DNA from: Ophiothrix spiculata
Taxonomy: Eukaryota; Echinodermata; Ophiuroidea; Amphilepidida; Ophiotrichidae
Strand: one strand, 5' to 3'
DNA: 20,098 bases
NCBI GenBank assembly: GCA_000969725.1
Contig: JXSR01S008733.1
The notes beneath the pieces are model-generated. The model was not told the DNA's origin and did no database searches. It saw nothing but the letters and a program-made list of their open reading frames with translations. This document shows, in pieces, positions 1 to 8,058 of this stretch. How positions within the stretch are numbered: the stretch's first letter is position 1; each line of letters starts with the position of its first letter. Position numbers and translations under genes: made by a program.

Positions 1-157
1 AAGGTCTATGAATATTTGCTTTACAGGTGCACATTTAAAACTATTTTTCTTCTCTTTTCTTTTGATTTTTTTCTCTCCTCCCCTTTCTTTTCTATCTGTT
101 TTATTGTCAAGATCCCCGGATGGACCCTTTCCCCCCACCTGACTCACCAAACTTGGC

Positions 158-184
158 GGGGTGGGGTGGGGTGGGGGGGGGGGG
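158..184 (+). repeat. G-run, strong G-quadruplex potential
   Basis: Three GGGGT units are followed by a 12-base G-run, four G-tracts with one-base loops. The minus strand is correspondingly C-rich. Run lengths in such tracts are prone to sequencing error. Confidence 0.7.
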
Positions 185-217
185 CACCTGCTCCCGGCCC
201 CCTTTCGGCACGCTATT

Positions 218-519
218 GAGTTTGGTCCATATGGGATCACAGGTATAGAATTATTGCGGGAATTATTGCAGTGACCTTTTAAACAACCATGGATGAACTT
301 GAATGATTTTAGGACAATTTAGATCACATTTGGAAATTCAACTTGAAATAACCCTTTGACCATGAATGACCTTGATCTTCCCCCACAAGGTCACACCCTA
401 GGTCAAGGGCTATTTATGCTGCAAGTTTGGTCCATGGGGTCAATGGTTAAGGATATATTGCAGTGACCTTGAAATGATCCAATGACCCTAGTTCAACTTT
501 TTGAACATTTTTGGTATTT
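218..519 (+). repeat. Degenerate tandem dimer, about 203-bp period
   Basis: GTTTGGTCCAT begins at about 220 and again at about 424, followed in both copies by ATTGCAGTGACCTT (267 and 458). The copies differ by many changes. The second copy is cut by the MITE at 520, and TTTGACCTTGGGTTCAG after 820 probably continues it. TGACCTT motifs recur throughout. Confidence 0.55.
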
Positions 520-818
520 CAGGGTTAGTACACATTTTCACTTACAAAATTTAAGGACTTTTCCAAGAACAATTCAAGGACTTTCAAGGACTTATCGGCG
601 GAGGCTGGCGGAATATTTATCCACAAAATACATTTGTTTTCCCTGATTTTTGGATAAAATAATTGCATGGTAAATTCTTTTGAAATATTTATTTCTAATA
701 TTTCTGACATTAAACAATTCAAGGACTTTCTTGATAAAGTCAGTTTTTCAAGGACTTTCAAGGCCTGGAAAATGCAAAAATAAAATTTAAGGACTTTCAA
801 GGACCCACACTAACCCTG
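520..818. mobile_element. MITE with CAGGGTTAGT terminal inverted repeats
   Basis: A 299-bp segment begins CAGGGTTAGT and ends ACTAACCCTG, perfect 10-bp inverted termini. It is flanked on both sides by TATTT (515-519 and 819-823), a likely 5-bp target duplication. The interior is AT-rich and repeats TTCAAGGACTT many times. It interrupts the degenerate dimer at 218-520. An open frame on its minus strand is compositional. CAGGG ends fit hAT-like elements, though 8-bp duplications are the usual hAT product. Confidence 0.75.
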
Positions 819-2428
819 TATTTGACCTTGGGTTCAGAATATATGCTTCGGACAATGTTATGCATAAATTATGCAAATCGGGTACTAATAAACATTCTTT
901 GTAATGAAATTGCACATAGTTCCAGTTCAGCCCCAGCCGGCCTCACCTACTCACCAAATATCAATAGGCATATGGTATCCGAGATTTGCTCTGAACAAGA
1001 ATCATGGGAATAAAGTGGATTCCTTTAAAAGAGATGACTTATCAATTGAATTTCTGTAAAAAGGTGATATATACTCTTAAATTGAAAAAATCTTTACAAA
1101 CATATTCTTATTCAACTTTATTTACTCCAAAATTGCATTCATAAATTCAACAGATCATAACTTCATGCAATGTGTACTTAATTTGCATATAATGACAAAC
1201 TTACAGAAGTGAATTTTTGTAGTCATTTAAGACATTGAAAAGACACTTTTACTTACAAAGCAGTAAAACATGGAAAATGACAAAATTTAGAATGCTGGCA
1301 AATTTGGGGTTTCACGTAGTATTTTGGTAACTTTACAAAGATTCAACATCCATTTGGTGTAAATTTTACTAAAAGAGTTAATTAAACATAATATCCTTTT
1401 CAGTTCAGAGCTGCTTTTCACTGGATAGCCTTCCAGTCAGTATTTGAACTAAGTTTTTGAACATGAGTTTGAACAAATTGAAAGTGTTATAAATACGGTA
1501 CCAATAATTAATTTTCTTTAAATTGTACACATTACGTTTTTATGTTTTTATTCTGGTCCACATTAGAAATGTCACATTTATGTTAACTGGACTAATGTAT
1601 TGAAATAGTTCCATTCATAATGAAGAAAAATTAAACTTAACTAAACAAAACTAAACCTGTTTTTTCCACGCAAATTACTTATAAGCAACAAATAAAAATC
1701 AATAAGAGGTACAGTAAATATATACTTTTTCCCAGAAAATTTGAAACAAAATATTATTGAGGACTGAGAAATAGAAATAACACCCCTAGGATTACACAGA
1801 AATAACACCCCTAGATAACACTTGATGAGGAAGTATTTCATTCCTGCCAAACCACAAAGTGGTCACCATGCAATGGTATCAGCAAAACTTTGAGTCTTCG
1901 TCATTATCATGATTATTCAGAAATTATCAACCAGTGACTTTCAAATAGAAAACAACCTGTTTATACACGAATCCGCCGAGCGATGACTGTTTGGCCCTCT
2001 ATTGAGAGAACCACAATTATCACTTCCAGGGTCTTTTGAAGGAGACAAGTAATGCTTTACATACTTGACAGCATGCATTGTGCTATATGAGATGTATCCA
2101 ATTCACTGGTCGATTAGTACCCCTGATCTTGGGACACCGAATTTCGTCATTAGAGACACTGCAGTAATAGTTCTGTCTAATTGATTAATACACCTACTGG
2201 GAAAGCCTTTTGGGGGTTCACATTGGGTTTCCACTCTGAATAATAGTTTCCAATTTCCATAAATTTTCTACTTTTTTGTAGTATTGTGCCTCTTGATCAA
2301 TTTAAATCTCCAAGCCTAATAAGGAGCAACCAGAAACAGAGAAGTGTTTGACCAAGCTCATCTGATAACATGATTCCCAATATCATATAATTCTGTCCAT
2401 GTTGTTGACAGAAATCATCTCATAGAAT
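819..2428. other. AT-rich non-coding region
   Basis: No gene is visible in 1.6 kb. The only structure noted is a short direct repeat AAATAACACCCCTAG at about 1775 and 1800. Short open frames here show no recognisable similarity. Confidence 0.6.
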
Positions 2429-3590
2429 AGCATTCTTGGCCCACTGTTATTCATATTGTACATTAATGATATTATTCATTCAACATCTTTGCTTGAACTT
2501 TTTTTGTTTGCAGATGACACAACACTTCTTTTTTCCCACCCTGATATTCAATCCCAAATGCATAAAATAAACAATGATCTAAATGAAATTTGCAACTGGT
2601 TCAAAGCAAATAAGCTATCTGTAAATGCAAGTAAAACAAATTATATGATATTCGGAACATCCCATACTACAAACAAATTTGTTGATACAAATGACTCAGA
2701 AAAAATTTCTCAAATATATGAAGGTGATTCTACAAAACAAATTCTTGATGTAAAACTTGATAACAAATTATTGAATAGGGAGTGCTCGACAAAATTTCTT
2801 GGAGTCATTATAGATGAAATTCTTGGAAAAATCACATAGCTGCAATTACAAAAACAATTTCAAGAAATATTGGCATGATGTCGAAACTATAACACTTTCT
2901 ACCAAAATCCATATTATACACCATGTATTGCTCACTAATTTTGCCATATATCAACTATGGAATTCTTACCTGGGTAAGCACAAGCAAAATGTACTTAAAT
3001 AAAATTCTCAAACTCCAAAAATGGGCGATAAGAACTATATCAAATAGCCATTATAGGAGCCACACCGGCCCATTATTTTCAAAATATGAAATTCTAAATG
3101 TTTTTGATACCTACCATTTAAATCTTGGAGTGTTTATGTTCCAACATCATACAAATCAACTGCCTAATATGTTCAAAACATATTTCACTAAGCATGCTGA
3201 GAATCACAAGTACAAAACAAGAAATGCCCAGGATTATATTATAAACAAAACAAAGAAAACCTTTTCAAACCAGGCTATAAGAAATTGTGCCATCATTTTG
3301 GAACTCTCTTGATAAAACGTCAAACAATGTAAAAATGTCAAAAGCTTCAAAAATATATTAAAAGAAAATTTTCTCTCTAAATACTAGTTTGAATACTTTG
3401 GACAAAAACCATGTAATGAAACTGTTGTCGTGGAAATCGCTTTTTGATTATATCCTGTTTTGGGCACTGTCTTGTCTTGTCTTGTCTTTGTTTAGTAAGT
3501 ATGTTTTATTTTGTTCTTTATTTTTTAGGGCATAATTGTCTTCAGGCCTTACTGGCCTTTTGATTATGTCCGCAATATCATTTTTCTGTG
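2429..3590 (+). mobile_element. 5'-truncated non-LTR retrotransposon (LINE), reverse transcriptase C-terminal part
   Basis: Translation from 2432 gives ILGPLLFILYINDI and then FADDTTLL, the RT active-site region with the two catalytic aspartates. Next comes LNEICNWFKANKLSVNASKT, typical of the Jockey/CR1 group. The thumb and C-terminal region (LILPYINYGILTW, LQKWAIRTISNSHYR) continues at 2923-3312 in another frame. The frame is broken near 2814-2900 and again near 3300-3350, where WNSLDKT-like sequence continues in a shifted frame. Homology stops abruptly at about 2429, so roughly the N-terminal part of the pol protein and any ORF1 are missing. The 3' side has a TTGTC simple repeat (about 3468-3488) and a GGCCTTACTGGCC palindrome near 3546-3558, as often seen at CR1-like tails. 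The 3' end is approximate and no target duplication was found. It is a dead fragment. Clade assignment is tentative. Confidence 0.85.
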
Positions 3591-3974
3591 TTTTTTACCT
3601 TTTTATGTTGTAATGTACATGGTGGCATTTCATTAGGTGGGTATGCTAAAAAGGTGGTGTTGTTACATTTTTTCGTGGGTTCTCAAACTTAATTTGATGT
3701 AAATTCACTATTCCTTGGCCTATTGACTTGTTTAATATCTCATTTGAAAGCTTACACTTTCTGCTATTTGTGGCAGTAATTTGGCTTTCATGGGTTTCTT
3801 AATGTAAGAGAGACAATGGTTTGAACTTAGCAGTACAAGGGTGGTGGTGCCGAAGGATGCGGTGCCTACGGATGCGGTAGATACACAAATTGAGACATAT
3901 AATATCGCCATTTTGGAAGGTTTGACACTGCTGGAACATTCACAAATGGATTCTGTGACCTCAAATACATACAG

Positions 3975-4239
3975 CATTACACAATACTTGCCTTACACTT
4001 TTGTACCGTTGATTTTGACATTTCACCGGTAATAAATCATCCAATATTTAGTCAACAACCCATTAAGTTACAATTTTTCATGCCTTGAAGGTCAGGAATA
4101 TGCCTTGAGGGTATAACTGTGTCCTTCATAACCCTCAGGTAGACCACACAGTAGTGGGTGGGCTAAATATTGGATGATTTATTACCAGTGAAATGTCAAA
4201 ATCAGTGGTACAAAAGTTTAAGGCAAGTAACGTGTAATG
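3975..4239. mobile_element. 265-bp fold-back element
   Basis: Left arm from 3975 (CATTACACAATACTTGCC) and right arm ending 4239 (complement of CATTACACGTTACTTGCC) match over about 76 bp with around eight mismatches. The inner ends share GGTAATAAATCATCCAATAT. The central 100 bp contains a smaller direct repeat of TGCCTTGA. No open frame of interest. Confidence 0.7.
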
Positions 4240-5035
4240 GATAGTTACCAACATGGCTACAATTTGGTATATAATTACAGTAATTGGCAAATTTATCATT
4301 TTTAGACCTTCCTCAGATCCCCTCCCCCCTCGATCAGTTTTTTTGGGCACCACCTTCTCATTTTTTGTCCGATTTTGACAAATTTGGTGTCAAAATGTTC
4401 AAGGGAACAAGCTGCATCAAATAAGAATTAAGACAGAATGATTTGAAACATCACTATGTTCTCCCCCTGTAAAGCCCGCCTCTAATTAATTGAAGGTCAT
4501 CAACACCAAGACCCTAAGGGGTCTGTTTCAAGTTTAATGCATCAAAGTAACTATTAAAGTGTTTAGAACATATCCTGAAAATATCCTGTTTACCATTAAT
4601 CATTCCAATTTATGACTTGCTTTAGTAAAAACAGGCAATTTTGAGTAAAACGCGTTTGAAAATTACAGTTTGCATTGCCGTCTATGGAGTAATTAACCAT
4701 TAATTAGCTCATTATGCCAAAACAAAAGTGATATTTGGCTAAAAAGTTACTTGAAACAAAAGAGATCAATAATATTAACATCATATCAAACAATTATTTT
4801 TTTTGACCATTTTGACCATGTAACACATTTTTGACCCACCTCATGAAATGCCACCACATATGATATTGAAATAAAACAGAATCAGTATTACCAAATATAT
4901 GACAAATTGATAAAAGAAAGACCAAAAAGTACCAATAAAAAAACCAACATACCCTTATAAAGCAAATCCAAGCTAAGGAGCCACAAATCTGGGTTGTAAC
5001 CACATTTCTTTTCTTCATTTGCACTTGGAAAAATG

Positions 5036-5223
5036 TACTGTATAAGTGGTATATTTCATGATACATTAAATTTTGCACTTTTCGCAAAAAGTAGTATGTA
5101 TATACCACTGCACGTTAAAAAAATCACAAGCGCTAAAATTAAAGCACGCGATATGATTCAAAAAAGCTCAAAATTTGCTTTGCACGAAAATTTCTGGGCA
5201 TGAAAATATTGGCATTTACAGTA
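5036..5223. mobile_element. MITE-like element with TACTGTA ends
   Basis: The segment runs from TACTGTATAAGTGG to GGCATTTACAGTA. The ends are inverted copies with several mismatches, ending in a shared TTTCATG. Both sides could be TA duplications, as for Tc1/mariner-type MITEs. The interior has TTCGC and CGCG-type motifs common in short elements of marine invertebrates. Divergence makes this an older or weaker call. Confidence 0.5.
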
Positions 5224-5924
5224 TATACAGGCATACTTTTTAGACATGTCATCTGAACTTTTTGTTGGGATTTATAACACAATGTACATTTATATACCAT
5301 TATACAAAATTAAATTTATAATATTTCATTGCCAGAACTCCTGAAACCATTTATGCATTTATTTACAAGATATGTTACAACACATTCAGTACATTTATAC
5401 CCATTAAATCTGGGTAACTTTTAAACCTTGTACACATATATAAATCAAATCCAAGAATGGCATGCTTATGTTTTTTGTTGAGCTGAGAACCCTTGTGAAT
5501 TACTTAAGTGTCAGTCCAAATAATATTCCCCTTTAATTTCTATTGCTTCCGTGGAGAATAACGTAGCGGCAAAGAGCAAAGCTTGGTCGACGATAGAAGG
5601 ATTCTGTCTACTTAATTTCCCCAACAACTTGTAAGCCAAAGTCCAAAAAAGCCCACTTCGCAAGCTCCGCATGCATGTGTCACTGCAATAGGACTTGAGG
5701 GCTACTCTGCATTATTTTAGTTTTGTTATGAGTCAAATTACGTAACACTTAAGTGCATAAGGGGGGTCCATATGGACCTGAAGCGCGAAAATGCAACACA
5801 ACCCAATAAAGCCATTTTATGTAATTGTCAGGGTAGGGGTTGTGCATTGGTGCAAAAAGAATTCAAGTCAGTCGCATCGTTTTTGAGATAATTAGCATAA
5901 ACTGGTAAAAGGATGGCTCCATAG

Positions 5925-6060
5925 ACTATATTGCAGATCCATTGATTATTGAATTCTGATGCATTGGGGGAATGAAATGGGCTAAAATTTGTTTAAAATG
6001 TGAGCCCTTTTACTCCCACAATACATCAGAATCAAATAATTAGTGGATCTGCAATATAGT
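5925..6060. mobile_element. 136-bp fold-back element
   Basis: Arms 5925-5984 and 6002-6060 are inverted copies starting ACTATATTGCAGATCCA and ending in AGCCC-type sequence, with roughly ten mismatches. A short AT-rich loop separates them. No target duplication is evident. Confidence 0.7.
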
Positions 6061-6829
6061 TCATGAAAAGTTGCACTTTCTTGAAGACAAATGGTTCATA
6101 TTTCTCTTCAAATTTAAGTCTTTTTTTAAGAACCAATTTGGCACAGGAGTCTGATGGATTTGTGGGAGTTTTGCAATTATTAATAATAAGATTTAGATTA
6201 AACTAAACTTTCCTTTAAGATTGATACAAAAATGAATAATATTGGAATATACAAATAACAATTTAGCTATATCTGTGTATATATAAACATTTATATACAT
6301 ATATCACTTGGAATTGCATGATAAATAATAATCATATACATAAATCAAGTGTTGTCACCAAATATATCATAATGAACAATTGTGACAATTGTACCGTACA
6401 TAATTTTTATCTATGCATGTATATTACCAGGGGTATAGACAGGTTTTTAATTTAGCAGGTGCATGCGTTTATGGGCATAAATGGGAAAGATTTGCTTATC
6501 AAGATAAAAGCAGCGTACATTAACCGTGGTCATGGTAGTATTACCTGCATATATAGGCACAGGAATCCAGATCAGTGAGTTTGATCAGAGCTTAGCTACC
6601 TGGCTAAGGTTGTCTTAGAGAAAGACATTAGATTTCATTCAACAACTCACCGTATTTTCTTATACGGGAACGCGCCATTGTTGATTTGTGATGAATCCAC
6701 AGTTGATATTCATATAAGCGCGTCACGCACACCACAGCGGAGGTGAATTATGCAGTACATGGAAGTCGGAGCACCGTGTTGATCGCGCATCGGGAACTTG
6801 AGTACATGCAAGGATAGGCGTTTAGGAAT

Positions 6830-6861
6830 AGTAAAAAACAACAAAGCGACAAACATTTAAT
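6830..6861 (-). terminator. Candidate poly(A) signal for the A20-like gene
   Basis: On the minus strand ATTAAA occupies 6861-6856. It is followed within about 10-30 nt by a GT/T-rich tract, TTTGTTGTTTTTT, around 6846-6834. This is the first AATAAA or ATTAAA hexamer I find after the stop codon and would give a 3'UTR of about 500 nt. No transcript evidence is available. Confidence 0.4.
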
Positions 6862-6974
6862 AACTAGCATTTTGCTTCAGATTCTGCTAAATAATTTTAT
6901 GAAGATGAGTATAGGCCCTATAGATATGTCAAATTGAAAACATTTAAGATTTTTTTATACTAGCGTTGTTGCAA

Positions 6975-7153
6975 GGTATTCAACCACGCTACAGAGTTGC
7001 TCATCGCAAACCAACTTCTCTGCATCCCATGCGTCGGCGTATTTTTATCACGCTCGGGTGGCTAAAGCCAACCTCGCGCAGTAAAAATACGCAGACGCAT
7101 GGATGCATCATTATTGATTTGCGATGAGCAACACTGTAGTGTGTTTGAATACC
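6975..7153. mobile_element. 179-bp fold-back element in the probable 3'UTR
   Basis: Almost the whole segment is one inverted repeat. The left arm opens GGTATTCAACCACGCTACAG and the right arm ends with its near-complement; both carry GTTGCTCATCGCAAA and ATGCGTC-GCGTATTTTTA blocks. Arms are about 75 bp with scattered mismatches and one small indel region, joined by a short GC-rich loop that is itself palindromic (GGTGGCTAAAGCC). Such a structure is typical of a fold-back MITE. Confidence 0.75.
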
Positions 7154-7297
7154 TAAATCAATAATGGGCAACAAAGCTTCAAGTTGATCAACTTTTGATG
7201 AAAAGACACTATGTAGATACCAGTACATAATTATGTGTAGCACAACGTCAATACCCCTTGGCTACACCCCTGTGTAATATTACAGCTTGTGATCCAC

Positions 7298-7310
7298 TGA
7301 CCTTTGACCT
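7298..7310 (-). promoter_or_regulatory. Perfect DR1 nuclear-receptor half-site pair
   Basis: On the minus strand this reads AGGTCA-A-AGGTCA, the RXR/HNF4 DR1 consensus. It lies about 40 bp past the A20 stop codon, so a promoter role is doubtful. TGACCTT motifs are common in repeats of this window. Confidence 0.25.
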
Positions 7311-7348
7311 TACCAAATATAAGGTCGATCCAACGGACAAGGTACAAT

Positions 7349-8058
7349 CTATTGTGGAATTTGTCCATTGCGATTCAGATGCACAAGCTTATAGCATTCA
7401 TTGCATAATCCAAAACGGCGAGGGTTTCCATAATTGGTGCACCAGCTATGCTTACAAGGGATTCGACTTAGGTTTGGTGTGGGCAAATCCAATGGCTTGT
7501 TATAATATGGCTTGGCTGTTTGCTCTATAGGGTAAGGCTGGGGATCATGGTACTGGTGGGGATCTGGTACTTGGTTTCTATGAGGCCTTTCTGAGTACTG
7601 TTCTGATACATTTTGTCTAGGTTCAGCACTCCTGTGCTGACTTGGATCCAATACATCTTTGTATGCTCTATAACAATGATTACAATAGCCTTGCAAAATA
7701 TTGGGATTAGCCGGATTTTGGCAATCTATTGTTGCGCATTTTTGAACGTATGGAACTTGACCGACATGCACAGCAGCTGGCGATTGACCTGTATTTATGA
7801 TCACTTGATTACCAAATTCAGCTTGGGTGTGTGAAGGCACTTGAACGACTCGCTCCTGGGGTTGACTTACTGGTTTGCGTTTGGGTGGGAGTACCTGGGA
7901 ATGTGAGGATTGGCGTTGTGGCATACGTGCCGATGGACGTAACGGTGCCGAGTGGACATCTGATGGCTTGAAAAATGGTGGCTGCATCAGACTTTCTTTG
8001 AAGCATGTTGAGCAGAGATTATTCAATTCTGGGTCACCATACATGTCATCTTTGCAAC
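7349..8058 (-). CDS. TNFAIP3: A20-like gene, last coding exon (zinc fingers 7-9 and stop)
   Basis: Residues 925-1159 plus the end of Gly924. The acceptor is TTTCTTTGAAG|GT and the stop TAG lies at 7351-7349. It completes finger 7 (C925, C939, C942; CSTCFK) and contains finger 8 (C1031, C1036, C1049, C1052) and finger 9 (C1125, C1130, C1142, C1145). Finger 9 reads NYGNPRRFGLCNECY, close to the ubiquitin-binding finger of Rabex-5 (YYGNP...GFC) and to human A20 finger 7 (HFGN...GYCNECF). Finger 8 resembles human finger 5 (EGYCQKCF). The protein ends 14 residues after the last cysteine, as in vertebrate A20, so this looks like the true C-terminus. Confidence 0.9.

Larger units (their letters stand above)
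3591..6855. other. Non-coding region between the LINE and the A20-like gene
   Basis: Apart from the elements listed at 3975, 5036 and 5925, this stretch shows AT-rich sequence only. A CTTAAGTGT palindromic motif occurs near 5504 and 5748 and might mark another eroded element. TATATA-type simple sequence lies at 6270-6310. No coding region was recognised. Confidence 0.55.
6862..7348 (-). other. Likely 3'UTR of the A20-like gene
   Basis: The interval between the TAG at 7349 and the candidate poly(A) signal contains no coding sequence that I recognise. It holds a DR1-type double half-site at 7298-7310 and a 179-bp fold-back element at 6975-7153. If the poly(A) assignment is right, both would be in the mature mRNA. 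Confidence 0.4.

Noticed and set aside
525-800. Minus-strand 91-codon open frame
   Set aside because: It falls entirely inside a short inverted-repeat element and arises from its repeated CAAGGACTT sequence.
4794-5108. Minus-strand 104-codon open frame with hydrophobic stretches
   Set aside because: It overlaps the TACTGTA-type element and AT-rich DNA, with no recognisable domain and no splice context.
7258-7530. Plus-strand open frames opposite the last A20 exon
   Set aside because: They are antisense shadows of the zinc-finger coding sequence and carry no family signature.
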